From Glaciecola sp. KUL10 (GTDB lineage Bacteria; Pseudomonadota; Gammaproteobacteria; Enterobacterales; Alteromonadaceae), in the NCBI RefSeq assembly GCF_003203515.1, contig NZ_BGNG01000013.1, positions 1-64,000 of the forward strand: 64,000 bases of DNA, in the 5' to 3' direction. Position 1 is the first letter of the stretch. The number at the start of each line of letters is the position of its first letter. Below the pieces are notes generated by a model that had not been told where the DNA came from, searched no databases, and saw only the letters and a program-made list of their open reading frames with translations. Shown here piece after piece: positions 27,987 to 37,661 of this stretch. A program made the position numbers and the translations under genes.

Positions 27987-29260
27987 AAACGAGTCCCCCT
28001 TTTTTAAATGGTGATGCCATACAATCATTAATGGTTGATGGGTTGGCGTCAGTTGGAGTTAATACAGACATCAATAGTATTAGCTACTTAATTGCCAGTG
28101 TTATAGCGTTAGTATTACTTGCACTGCTTAGTTTATCGATTGTTCGCTTTATCCTACATTTTAAAGTCGTCCGCCTAATTTTGCGTTCCAAGAACACATG
28201 GGACGACGCGCTGCTTGATACTGGGGTTTTTAAACGGCTAGCTCATATCATTCCTGGAATAGCGGTTTATGTAACGTTCCCGAGTTTCTTCAATGACCAA
28301 CAACTAGCTTATCAAATTGTTTCGTCGTTAAGCGTAGCCTATTTAATCATCGCGGTTTGGCTAACTATCAATGCACTTTTAACCGCTGTAGAAAAAATCT
28401 ATGCTGTGAGTTCATTAGCTAAAAAAGCGCCTATTACTGGATTTATTCAAGTTGCCCGCTTACTCGTGACTTTGGCAGTTGTATTTTTAGTTATTTCACT
28501 TTTACTGGGCAAAAGCCCGGTCTACTTATTATCCGGTTTGACTGCTATCGCTGCGGTTTTACTATTAATTTTCAGGGATACAATTCTTGGTTTTGTGGCA
28601 GGTATTCAAATAGCAGCTAACCGTATGTTTAATACGGGTGACTGGATAGAAATGCCTAAATATGGCGTCGACGGTGAAATCACACTGATTGGATTGAACG
28701 TTGTTAAAGTCCAAAACTGGGACAAAACAATATCGACGATTCCAACTTATGCGCTGACCACCGACGCAGTTAAAAACTGGAGAGGGATGAGTGAATCAGG
28801 TGGGCGCCGTATAAAGCGCGCAATTCAAATTGATATTCATTCAGTAACGTTTGCCACCAAAGCAAATCTAGAGCATTGGAAAAGATTTAAACTAATTGAA
28901 AGTTATTTGAATGAAAAACAGAAAGCACTGCTCGAAGACACAAAGACTCGAAAACTAACAGACGATGATATACACAACCAACGGCGCTTGACCAACATAG
29001 GCACATTTAGGGCCTATGTTAGCGAATATTTAAAACAACATCCTCAAGTCAATCAAGACCTAACCCGTATGGTTAGGCAGCTCAAGCCAAGTGAGTTAGG
29101 TATTCCAATAGAGATTTATTGTTTTAGCAAACAAAAAGACTGGGTGGCTTATGAGCACATACAAGCAGACATTTTCGATCACTTACTAGCCGTTTTGCCT
29201 GCTTTTGGATTGGTAGCGTATCAAAGAGTCAGCAGTATTCAGACGAAACCTGACGTTTAA
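27971..29260 (+). CDS. YbdG-type MscS mechanosensitive channel
   Basis: A 429-residue protein with five hydrophobic segments between ~40 and 205 and the MscS pore/beta domain: LLSGLTAIAAVLLLIFRDTILGFVAGIQIAANRMFNTGDWIEM. The C-terminal cytoplasmic part matches the YbdG/MscM branch (WRGMSESGGRRIKRAIQID). These channels open on hypo-osmotic stress. The start lies inside the second acyltransferase gene, so membrane-lipid synthesis and tension release are co-translated. It is last in the run. Confidence 0.9.
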   Translation: MDKSVETSPPFLNGDAIQSLMVDGLASVGVNTDINSISYLIASVIALVLLALLSLSIVRFILHFKVVRLILRSKNTWDDALLDTGVFKRLAHIIPGIAVYVTFPSFFNDQQLAYQIVSSLSVAYLIIAVWLTINALLTAVEKIYAVSSLAKKAPITGFIQVARLLVTLAVVFLVISLLLGKSPVYLLSGLTAIAAVLLLIFRDTILGFVAGIQIAANRMFNTGDWIEMPKYGVDGEITLIGLNVVKVQNWDKTISTIPTYALTTDAVKNWRGMSESGGRRIKRAIQIDIHSVTFATKANLEHWKRFKLIESYLNEKQKALLEDTKTRKLTDDDIHNQRRLTNIGTFRAYVSEYLKQHPQVNQDLTRMVRQLKPSELGIPIEIYCFSKQKDWVAYEHIQADIFDHLLAVLPAFGLVAYQRVSSIQTKPDV

Positions 29261-29272
29261 AAACGCGAATTT

Positions 29273-29464
29273 TTACGCTGCAGCGTAAGCAAGCAACAAC
29301 GTTACTACCAAGCCAGAAACGCCAAAGAAGCCATATTCAATTCGCTCTTGAATCGCTTCAGCGCCTGCTTTATCAGACAAAAAGCCCATGATAATGCACG
29401 ATAGTCCTAAAATAAGACCTAAGGCTGCGCCGGCAAATAAAATAGCATTCACAAAATCTTGCAT
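29273..29464 (-). CDS. Small two-helix membrane protein
   Basis: A 63-residue protein with two hydrophobic helices (about 8-30 and 46-63) and a short charged loop (SDKAGAEAIQERIEYG) between them. No family is recognised. It converges on the channel gene with a 12-base gap. The upstream base run GAGCGAGAAAAGA offers a usable ribosome binding site. Confidence 0.6.
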   Translation of the reverse strand: MQDFVNAILFAGAALGLILGLSCIIMGFLSDKAGAEAIQERIEYGFFGVSGLVVTLLLAYAAA

Positions 29465-29764
29465 TCTTTTCTCGCTCTTTTTGAAGTTTGACCGCGCGTA
29501 TTATGCACGAATCCAAAAAAATGTCACATGCGACAGGGTTGTTTTTAGAGGTTTTTTGATCGTGGTCAATTTCACAACTTATTGGTTTTTTTGCTTAGTA
29601 GATAATGAAATTCAAACAAACAACAAAATAAAAAACAATAAACCCATGTTTTTTATGAACTTTATTATTGGTACGAGCATTGCAAAACGAAAAATTATGA
29701 GTCGAAATGCGACAAGCTATTAGCCACTTTCGAGAACAGTAACAAGATTATAAGGAACAATCTC
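29465..29764. other. 300-base gap holding two promoters
   Basis: A divergent intergenic region between the small membrane protein and the YggN-like gene. It is AT-rich. The only clear element is the ribosome binding site AAGGAAC before 29765. A plus-strand frame across it is low-complexity and not credible. Confidence 0.5.
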
Positions 29765-30565
29765 ATGAAAACACTTATCGCCGCCATTATTGCTGGGATT
29801 TTAAGTTTGCTCTCTTTCTTCAGCCAAGCGCAAAACAACATATCGATTGAAAATCAATGTGAAGTTAATATGCAAGGTGATATTTCAATGCGAAAAGGAG
29901 ATATACGTATTTTCAGTGAAGACAAAAAGGAATTGTTAATCACAGAGCAAAAAGAATTGTTTTTTGAAGGCAATAAAATAAACCTAAATGCTCAGCAACA
30001 AGCTTGGGTAGATGAGTATTATGCTGCGATTGAAAATACAATACCGCAAGTTGTAAAAGTGACAAGAGAAGCCATTAAAATCGCTAATTACGCCGTAACA
30101 GAAGTACTGGAAGGTTTTCTTGGCAGTAACAGCAAAGCAGTTGAAACCTTGAGAAATAAACTTGATCAGATTGACAACGGCCTTGAATCTCATTTAAATC
30201 AAGACCCTGAGTACATTACTTTTGATACACAAACACTAGAACACGATATCGGTGTGTCGCGAGAGTGGGAAAATCAATACGAAGACTTGTTAGAAGAGGT
30301 TATTCCAACTGCAATGGGCGAGATAATTATGGCGCTTGGACGAGCAATGATTAACGGGGAAAGTGAAATAAACTCATTTGAGCAACGCATGGAGCGCATG
30401 GGAGAAGAAATAGAACAAAAAGTGACAGCCAGAGCAGATGAGATTGAAAAAGACGCTGCAACACTATGCCAATACATGAAACAAGTTGATATTGCCGAAA
30501 GCAAGGTACAAAAAATCCCGCAACTGAAAAATATAGATATGATGAAGTTTAATCAACGCGCATGA
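29765..30565 (+). CDS. YggN-like DUF2884 periplasmic protein
   Basis: A 266-residue protein with a signal peptide (cleavage near SQA, residue ~22). The following pattern, CEVNMQGDISMRKGDIRI and later NLNAQQQAWVDEYYAAIENTIPQV, is typical of the DUF2884/YggN family. The rest is helical. Function is unknown in E. coli as well. The stop codon overlaps the start of the next gene as ATGA. Confidence 0.8.
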   Translation: MKTLIAAIIAGILSLLSFFSQAQNNISIENQCEVNMQGDISMRKGDIRIFSEDKKELLITEQKELFFEGNKINLNAQQQAWVDEYYAAIENTIPQVVKVTREAIKIANYAVTEVLEGFLGSNSKAVETLRNKLDQIDNGLESHLNQDPEYITFDTQTLEHDIGVSREWENQYEDLLEEVIPTAMGEIIMALGRAMINGESEINSFEQRMERMGEEIEQKVTARADEIEKDAATLCQYMKQVDIAESKVQKIPQLKNIDMMKFNQRA

Positions 30566-31404
30566 ATAAGATCTGCATTATCGGATTAGGGTGGTTGGGT
30601 CAGCCTTTGGCTGACCTTTTTATTGCTAAAAATTGGCAAGTTTGCGGCACGACTCGCACACTTGAAAAGCAAAAAGCACTCGCAGCCCGACAATTATCAA
30701 GCGTGCGCTTTAATCTTTATGATACGCATTCAAATACAATACCTGCCCGCTATTTTAAGGGGGCAGCATTAATATTAAATATCCCACCTGGGCGCAGTGG
30801 TTTTGTTGCAGAGCGCTTTGAAGTGCAAATGAAAGGACTCATTGAGCACGCCTTTAGTCAGGGTTTGTCACAGCTTATTTTTGTTAGCACAACTGCCGTC
30901 TATGGCAGTTGTAAAGGTATCATCACACGAGTTACACAGACAGCCCCCTCAAGTAGCTCAGGGTTTGCACATCAAACAATAGAAAATTATATAAAAGAGC
31001 ACTTCTGGCAGCAAAGTGTAATCGTTCGCCCGTCGGGCCTTGTGGGTCGACAACGTCATCCTGCTCTGAGCTTGAGCGCCAAAGATAATATCAGTTTGGG
31101 GCTGAATCCAATAAACCTCATACATCAGACTGATTTGCTAGCGATACTTGAAAAGCTAGTTGAAGGCAATATCGTCGAACAGTCTTTTAACCTTTCCACA
31201 CTTGACCACCCGAGTAGGCAAGATTATTACACATGGTGTTGTCGAAAGATGGGGATCAGAGCGCCGGGCTTTTCACGTGACGACAGAAATGAAAACGAGG
31301 TTGACGGTAAAGTGATCGACATGAAAAGTGAATTAGCAGTGTTGGGAATAGACTTAAAATATTCAAGTGCCTTCGATTTCCCGCTGCCAAGTGTTTTTTC
31401 TTGA
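30562..31404 (+). CDS. YeeZ-like NAD(P)-binding SDR-type protein
   Basis: A 280-residue extended-SDR-like protein with the nucleotide-binding motif IIGLGWLGQPLADLF at the N-terminus, IFVSTTAVYG in the middle, and the VRPSGLVG region. These match the YeeZ/YbjT-like branch of sugar-epimerase folds. The canonical YxxxK catalytic pair is not obvious, so activity is uncertain. It overlaps the YggN-like gene by four bases and ends 16 bases from the convergent kinase gene. Confidence 0.8.
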   Translation: MNKICIIGLGWLGQPLADLFIAKNWQVCGTTRTLEKQKALAARQLSSVRFNLYDTHSNTIPARYFKGAALILNIPPGRSGFVAERFEVQMKGLIEHAFSQGLSQLIFVSTTAVYGSCKGIITRVTQTAPSSSSGFAHQTIENYIKEHFWQQSVIVRPSGLVGRQRHPALSLSAKDNISLGLNPINLIHQTDLLAILEKLVEGNIVEQSFNLSTLDHPSRQDYYTWCCRKMGIRAPGFSRDDRNENEVDGKVIDMKSELAVLGIDLKYSSAFDFPLPSVFS

Positions 31405-31420
31405 GGTTATTCTTTAACCA

Positions 31421-34400
31421 CTACTTACAATGTTTTTTTATTTCCATCAGCAGATCATCCAACGCCTGTTGCGGTAGCTTGATATTTTTGGTGCCAGTCT
31501 TTATGTTCTGTTCTAATATAGTGGCTAATTCACTCATCGCACTAAAACCAAAGAGTTGTGCAGCCCCAGATAACTTGTGCGCATAACCACGTATAGCTTG
31601 CACATCTTGTTTTTCAACATAAATCTGTAACTCTTCTAAATCATTATTTAAGCCTTCTTGGAATTGCTCAATAAGATCTGACAAGTCTACATTTCCAAGA
31701 ACCGAAGTCGCTCTGTTCATGGAATCTTCATCTTTGCTATCAAAAAAAGTAGCAATAGTAGTTATCAATAAATGCCTGTCAATCGGCTTTTGTATGTAAC
31801 CATCAAACCCAAGGTCGAAGTATGCTTCCACTTCATTTTGCATAGCATTTGCAGTTAGCGCGATAACAGGAACATTAAAGCCTAAGCTGCGTAACTTCTT
31901 AAATGCCTGTATTCCATCCATTCGGGGCATTTGAATATCCATTAGCACCACCTGTGGTGAATGCTCTTGAAACAAGTTCACCGCTTCAAATCCGTCTTTT
32001 GCAGCATAAACGGTTAACCCTAATTTATTCAACAAACGGATGATGAGTCTTCGATTATCGTCATGATCTTCTGCTAGTAATATTGAGCCATTAAACAAAG
32101 GCTTTGCAGAGATGGTATCGAAGTCAAGTGTTCCCTGTAATATGCCTGATGCCTTGGACGTATTAGGTACTGGCATGGTGAATGTGAATGTGCTTCCTTT
32201 ATCTAGTTCACTAGTGACCGTGATCCCCCCTTTCATCAATCCCGCTAATTGGTTAGATAAATGAAGACCTAAGCCCGAACCTCCGAAACGGCGTCTAATA
32301 CTGCTATCGCCTTGCGTAAAACTTTGGAATATTTGCTCTACTTGTTCTTCACTGATCCCTATGCCGGTGTCTATCACACTGAATTTCAGCTGTTTATTGT
32401 CGTAATCAACAATTAACTTCACGCTACCCTCAAGTGTAAATTTCAAAGCATTCGATAAAAGGTTTATTAGTATTTGTTTAAGTCTTAGTCCATCAGTATT
32501 AATCACGAAGGGAACAGGCAAGTTCTGCTGTAAAGTAAACTCTAACCCTTTTACTTTTGCTTGCATCGAAAACATTGTATTGATGTTTTCTAACAGCACA
32601 TGCAAGTCTTGAGGAGAGTATTCTAATTCAAATTTATTTTCTTCGATTTTTGTAACGTCAAGAATATCGTTTAACAGAGCAAGCAGGTAAACGCCACTAT
32701 CGTGAATAATTTCTACTTCCTTATAAATGTCTGAGGGTTCAACATCACGACAAATTATCGCTTCGGCTTGCCCAATAACAGTCGTTAAGGGAGTGCGAAT
32801 TTCATGGCTCATATTTGCCAAAAATTGGGATTTTATTCTATTAGCCGCGGCTAGCTTTTTAGATTCTAGTGCGATATCTGCTGTTTTTTCGGCGACTTGG
32901 CGCTCCAGTTCTATTACTGCTTGCTTTTGCCTTTTGATATACATTGCGATAAGTAGCATCAAAATGAACAGATACACCGCAAACATCCACTTTTGCTTCC
33001 AAATTGGAGTCGCGACGATCACATCTACTGCGAGCTGTTGCTCATACCACTCATTTTGCTTAATTCTAGATTTGACTCTAAAAGTATAATTACCACCATT
33101 TAAGTTAGTATAGGTTGCTGTGCTATTACTACCATTATCGATCCAATCTTCATCAAACCCGTCAAGTTTGTAGCTATATTGAATTTGACGAGCATTTAAA
33201 AGGTCAAGTGTTGCAAACTCGAACTTCACGTTAGTTTGATCGTAATCTAGAGACAAGCCATTTTTGACAATATTCGCGACATTATAGCGCTGATTGTTAC
33301 CCAGCACTTCAAAGTTCGTCAAAATAGTAGCTTCTTTTGCTTGTTTATCCTCAATTGCAAGTGGGTCAAAATAAACGACACCATCTCGACTTGATAGATA
33401 TATATGCCCATCAAACAAACGTGTAGTAGGATTATAAAAATATCGAGACCCAGGTAACCCATCTCGTTTATCAAAATGACGGAGCTCACCACTTTCAGGG
33501 TTAAAACGGCTTACACCAATGGGAGTGACAAACCACAAAAAACCATTGTCATCTTCACTAATATAACGGACTCCTTGGTTATCTCTTTCGTTGAAAAAGT
33601 CGCTAATCAGTTGGCGAGCACCGGTTTTAAGATTTACTGTGAACAAACCTTGTTTATTGCCTATCCACATTCGATTTTGTGAATCTATAAAAATTGAATA
33701 AATCAGATTCGCAAAACCATCGGTTATAAACTCAAGGTTATCGCTAGTTAACTCGACAAACTCATTCAAATCGCTGCTGCTGTAGTATAAAGCGTTGCCA
33801 AAAGACAACCACATTGTGTTATCGGGTCCAAAATACAACCTAGAAGAAACATTTTGTTGAAAAACCACATCCGAAATATCGCTTAAAGAAAAGTATTGAA
33901 AATCATTATTGCTATGATCAACTACATGCAATCCGGTTGAAGTAATTATCCAAAGGTTGCCCAATTCGTCTGTCTCTATATCTCGAATATCAACAAACAT
34001 ACTTTGCAGATGCTCTGGTGGTACTACCTCAGTCTGCTGGCCTTCTTCGTCTATGCGAAACATAGTTTGGTCATCCCCAAACCAAATGTCACCTTGATAA
34101 GACTGGGCAATGAAATTGATATTGCGAGAAATCTGATCTTTAGGTAGCTTGGAGACATGGGTAAGCGTTTCGGTAACAGGGTTCCATCGCTTCAAACCTG
34201 ACTGTGAGGTGCCGATAAACACATCACCATTGTTAGCCCGTTTTAGTGAGTAAGCTGACTTGAGGTTTGCTTGTTGAATAAAGTTAAAGACGCTTTTGCG
34301 AGTAATTCGGTATACGCCTACCCCTTCACAACTGAGCCAAATGATACCTTGTCTATCTTCAAATAACGTTTGGCTGCATCGATCATCAAACGCTAACGGC

Positions 34401-35335
34401 ACTTTTGTTAACTCAGAACTACCATCTTTAAAGCTATATACACCATAATCGGTGGTCACCCAATACTCATCAAAGCTGGTTTTGATAATTGAATATATTG
34501 GCCCGAGGTCCCCCATATTGTTTGGGTTTAGCCTGTGATATTTTTCCTCAGCGATGTCAAAACGCAACATCCCACTTTGTGTGCCTAAAAACAGTTGATT
34601 ATTGTCGCCAAAAATTATTTTTCGAACCCTGTCATGCTCGGCGATATTGGTCTGTTGCGATGGGAAATAATGATGAAACTTGCTGCTTTTTATGTCTAAC
34701 TTATTTAAACCATTGCCGGTAGCCACCCATAAAGTGCCTTCGGTATTTTGTTCAATATCCCAAATCCTGTCATGTGAACTGCCATTGTGCTCACCATTAT
34801 CGACATTTAATCTTCTAAAATCGTTAGTATCTGGAAGCCACTCATTCAGGCCGCCTGTGTACGTCCCAACCCAATAACGTTCAGTATTATCTTGAAATAT
34901 CACCTGAACGCTATTTGAGCCCACACTAGTAAAGTCTCTTGCAGAATATAGATACTGCTCGAAACGTTCGCTTTCAGGGCTGTATTTAATTAAGCCTCCC
35001 CCCCAACTGCCAATCCATAGTTGCCCACGGTTATCTAAAAAAAGATTTCCTGAATTATTATGGGGTAAAGAAAACTTGGCTTGTGAGTCACTAACCTTGC
35101 CTTTGTCGTGCAAGTAATTGATGACATTGTTTCCATCGTAGCGAAGTACACCATTATAGCCAGTGCCAAGCCATAAAAAGCCAGATTCATCTTGCGTGAT
35201 TGAGAAGACGATTGAAGATGCGAAGCCATCGTTTTCATTGAGTAACTCATACTCATAATCGACTGCTTTCACGAAAAAGCTGGTCAACGCCAATATCGTT
35301 AGTGACCAGCAAAAAATGTGAATAAGTTTAAACAA
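31421..35335 (-). CDS. Giant propeller hybrid histidine kinase with REC and HPt
   Basis: A 1304-residue membrane sensor. After a signal/anchor (1-24) come many two-component-regulator propeller repeats (GFLWLGT..GVLRYD pattern) to about residue 660, a Y_Y_Y domain (YSYKLDGFDEDWIDNG), and a membrane helix near residue 790. HisKA has the phospho-accepting His844 in NMSHEIRTPL. The ATPase has N, G1 and G2 boxes (LLSNALKFT, DTGIGI, GSGLGLHL). REC has Asp1133 in VLMDIQMPRMDG. HPt has His1253 in AHKLSG. It lacks a DNA-binding domain, so the phosphate must pass to a separate regulator that is not in this window. It may sense carbohydrates. Confidence 0.92.
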   Translation of the reverse strand: MFKLIHIFCWSLTILALTSFFVKAVDYEYELLNENDGFASSIVFSITQDESGFLWLGTGYNGVLRYDGNNVINYLHDKGKVSDSQAKFSLPHNNSGNLFLDNRGQLWIGSWGGGLIKYSPESERFEQYLYSARDFTSVGSNSVQVIFQDNTERYWVGTYTGGLNEWLPDTNDFRRLNVDNGEHNGSSHDRIWDIEQNTEGTLWVATGNGLNKLDIKSSKFHHYFPSQQTNIAEHDRVRKIIFGDNNQLFLGTQSGMLRFDIAEEKYHRLNPNNMGDLGPIYSIIKTSFDEYWVTTDYGVYSFKDGSSELTKVPLAFDDRCSQTLFEDRQGIIWLSCEGVGVYRITRKSVFNFIQQANLKSAYSLKRANNGDVFIGTSQSGLKRWNPVTETLTHVSKLPKDQISRNINFIAQSYQGDIWFGDDQTMFRIDEEGQQTEVVPPEHLQSMFVDIRDIETDELGNLWIITSTGLHVVDHSNNDFQYFSLSDISDVVFQQNVSSRLYFGPDNTMWLSFGNALYYSSSDLNEFVELTSDNLEFITDGFANLIYSIFIDSQNRMWIGNKQGLFTVNLKTGARQLISDFFNERDNQGVRYISEDDNGFLWFVTPIGVSRFNPESGELRHFDKRDGLPGSRYFYNPTTRLFDGHIYLSSRDGVVYFDPLAIEDKQAKEATILTNFEVLGNNQRYNVANIVKNGLSLDYDQTNVKFEFATLDLLNARQIQYSYKLDGFDEDWIDNGSNSTATYTNLNGGNYTFRVKSRIKQNEWYEQQLAVDVIVATPIWKQKWMFAVYLFILMLLIAMYIKRQKQAVIELERQVAEKTADIALESKKLAAANRIKSQFLANMSHEIRTPLTTVIGQAEAIICRDVEPSDIYKEVEIIHDSGVYLLALLNDILDVTKIEENKFELEYSPQDLHVLLENINTMFSMQAKVKGLEFTLQQNLPVPFVINTDGLRLKQILINLLSNALKFTLEGSVKLIVDYDNKQLKFSVIDTGIGISEEQVEQIFQSFTQGDSSIRRRFGGSGLGLHLSNQLAGLMKGGITVTSELDKGSTFTFTMPVPNTSKASGILQGTLDFDTISAKPLFNGSILLAEDHDDNRRLIIRLLNKLGLTVYAAKDGFEAVNLFQEHSPQVVLMDIQMPRMDGIQAFKKLRSLGFNVPVIALTANAMQNEVEAYFDLGFDGYIQKPIDRHLLITTIATFFDSKDEDSMNRATSVLGNVDLSDLIEQFQEGLNNDLEELQIYVEKQDVQAIRGYAHKLSGAAQLFGFSAMSELATILEQNIKTGTKNIKLPQQALDDLLMEIKKHCK

Positions 35336-35365
35336 CTAAAAACCTGCGAAGATTAAGCTATTGGA

Positions 35366-36787
35366 TTAGCCAATGAGCGCCATCCCAAAGTATTTTTGCG
35401 CCACGGTATTTATAAAGATCACTAATAATATCACTGGTATAAACGTACCAACTGAGAAATTAACATAGCGTTCAAACAAACTCTTTTTGAAGGCTGGGGC
35501 GCCACTGTCTAGCTCAGCATTAAAGTTTGTTTTTTTCCACCTATAGATGACAAAAATACAAATTAAGAAACCGTTTAAAGGCAATATCGTGTCGTAAAAC
35601 ACGTCATAAACTAAATCAAAAAATGACTTTTCTGAACCTGCATAAGAAATGAAAGAAGTAAAGAATTGGACAAAACCAAACGAAAGAGCGCACATAACCG
35701 ACAATGCAATTAACAATACTCCGCAGGTTAAGAGTGCAGGTTTGCGGTCCATGTTTTTCTCACTCATTAAGGCAGCAACGGGAACTTCAAATATAGAAAC
35801 CAAAGAGGTGATTGCGGCAAAGAAAACGAGTAAGAAGAAAATACTTGCAACTAAACTCGCCCCAAAATACCCAATGCTCGTTTGCAGTTCCAAAAAGATT
35901 TGCGGTAAGAAAGAAAAAATCATACTGATAGATGATTCACTCAATTCTTCGGTGTTGATGTTTGGATTAAAAGAAAAAATAGCGGGCAAAATCATCAATC
36001 CAGCTGTAAATGCTACCGCAGTATCAGTGAGTGCAACAAGCTTTGCTGAACCAGGTATATCTGCTTTCTTATCAATATACGAGCCATAGGTAATCATAAT
36101 TCCCATTCCTAATGACAACGAAAAGAATGCCTGTGATAACGCACCGTTTACGACTGCAGCATCTATTTTTTCAAAATCTGGAACAAGATAAAATTCAACA
36201 CCCGCCATTGCGTTATCGCGGGTTAATACAAAGATTACCAAGCCAACTAACATGATAAATAACGCTGGCATCAAAATCTTTGCTGCTTTTTCGATTCCTT
36301 GTTTAACGCCGCCTTGCAAAATGAAATAGACGATTGCAAGTACGCCTGCCATATAGGCAAAAATGCTACTACCGGTAATAAAACTGCCAAAGGTTTCTGG
36401 TTGTGCAAGCAAATCAAGATTACCCGTAACTGATTCAAACAAATAACCAAAAATCCAAACAGTGATAACAGAATAAAACACTGCAATCATAAATGGCGTT
36501 ACGATGGACAGCCACCCTGCAATTCGCCAGCCACGGTTTCCACCCGATAAACTAGTCAAAGCACCTAAAGGATCCTTTTGACTGTTCCGACCAACTGACA
36601 TTTCAGCTAACATCACGGGAAGACAGATGAACGCTACAAAAATCGCGTACATAAGCAAAAATGCTCCGCCGCCATTTTTGGCAGCGCCAACCGGAAATCC
36701 AACCAAATTTCCGATGCCAACCGCAGAACCCGCAGCAGCGAGTATGAATCCTAATTTTGAACCAAATTGCTCACGAGACCCAGCCAT
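35366..36787 (-). CDS. NSS-family sodium-dependent symporter
   Basis: A 473-residue multi-pass transporter of the neurotransmitter:sodium symporter family (LeuT fold, about 11-12 helices). The N-terminal helix keeps AAAGSAVGIGNLVGFPV, containing the unwound substrate and Na binding site, followed by NGGGAFLL. Bacterial members import amino acids; the substrate cannot be read from sequence. It lies 30 bases upstream of the hybrid kinase gene on the same strand, so joint transcription is possible. Confidence 0.9.
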   Translation of the reverse strand: MAGSREQFGSKLGFILAAAGSAVGIGNLVGFPVGAAKNGGGAFLLMYAIFVAFICLPVMLAEMSVGRNSQKDPLGALTSLSGGNRGWRIAGWLSIVTPFMIAVFYSVITVWIFGYLFESVTGNLDLLAQPETFGSFITGSSIFAYMAGVLAIVYFILQGGVKQGIEKAAKILMPALFIMLVGLVIFVLTRDNAMAGVEFYLVPDFEKIDAAVVNGALSQAFFSLSLGMGIMITYGSYIDKKADIPGSAKLVALTDTAVAFTAGLMILPAIFSFNPNINTEELSESSISMIFSFLPQIFLELQTSIGYFGASLVASIFFLLVFFAAITSLVSIFEVPVAALMSEKNMDRKPALLTCGVLLIALSVMCALSFGFVQFFTSFISYAGSEKSFFDLVYDVFYDTILPLNGFLICIFVIYRWKKTNFNAELDSGAPAFKKSLFERYVNFSVGTFIPVILLVIFINTVAQKYFGMALIG

Positions 36788-36915
36788 ACAACTTCCTTTA
36801 TATTTATTTTGTTTTTATTTTTATATTATTTTGGTGCTTTATTTGTCGCCAGTTTGAATATTAACAGCGAGTTCATAAAATGTCTCGAATCTGATTCGAT
36901 AAAAACCAAAGGGGC

Positions 36916-37644
36916 TTACCAAGGAATTTTTTCGCCCGCCCAATCAAGGTAGTATGGGCTTTGTTCAACGGGCAAGCCTGATGAAATTTTTAACAGTGAT
37001 TCACACGTAAAGTCAGGTGAAAACAGCTTTCCCTGTTTCACGTTTGTTTGAAAAGGTTTAGACAAAGATGTGTTAACAGTTCCTGGGTGATAGCAAACTA
37101 AGACCGTGTTAGGTAAGCGCCTTCGATACTCGATCGCAGCTGTTTTAACCAACATATTTAAAGCGGCCTTAGAAGCTCGATACCCATACCAACCGCCCAA
37201 AGAATTGTCGGTAATACTACCAACCCTAGCACTAAAGAATATGATGGTCGCACCTGATTTATTGACCACTTTGACCAGTTTTTTTAACCAAATAGCTGGT
37301 AATACAGTATTGACTCTAAAGTATTCGGCAAACTGCTCTTCGTTCATATCCTCGAGCCTTTTTTCCGGTTTAAGCGTCATCTCACCCGATGTATGTAGAA
37401 TCCCAGTCGCACAAACTACGTAATCTAACGTGACGCCTGACCGCTTTAACTTAGATACATAATCATCTACATCTGCTTCGCTCACTGTATCGAAAGACTC
37501 ATGTTGTTGTCCCTGCAATATGGAATCCGGTGCAGAACGAGACACTGTGTAGACTGTCTCATATTCACCAGTGTTGACTAACTTTTCTATCAGCACTTTA
37601 GCGATGCCGCCAGATGCGCCGATGACGAGTGCATTTTTGTTCAT
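36916..37644 (-). CDS. Short-chain dehydrogenase/reductase
   Basis: A 242-residue SDR with the cofactor motif VIGASGGIAKVLIEKL (8-23), a CATGIL segment, the catalytic Ser region (FFSARVGSI) and the pair YGYRASKAALN. It resembles the CsgA/YgfF branch. The substrate is unknown. It follows the DCC gene by 17 bases, so both are probably one unit. Confidence 0.85.
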   Translation of the reverse strand: MNKNALVIGASGGIAKVLIEKLVNTGEYETVYTVSRSAPDSILQGQQHESFDTVSEADVDDYVSKLKRSGVTLDYVVCATGILHTSGEMTLKPEKRLEDMNEEQFAEYFRVNTVLPAIWLKKLVKVVNKSGATIIFFSARVGSITDNSLGGWYGYRASKAALNMLVKTAAIEYRRRLPNTVLVCYHPGTVNTSLSKPFQTNVKQGKLFSPDFTCESLLKISSGLPVEQSPYYLDWAGEKIPW

Positions 37645-37661
37645 TTGAATTTGTGTTCCTT

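Noticed and set aside
29388-29723. Plus-strand 111-codon frame near the small membrane protein
   Set aside because: It begins antisense to the 63-residue protein and continues through AT-rich noncoding DNA with an Asn/Lys-rich product.
32727-33089. Plus-strand 120-codon frame inside the hybrid kinase gene
   Set aside because: It overlaps the HisKA region, where the minus-strand reading is certain.
35649-36089. Plus-strand 146-codon frame antisense to the NSS symporter
   Set aside because: The symporter frame has strong family motifs throughout; the antisense product matches nothing and is rich in Lys and Ala as expected from complementing membrane codons.
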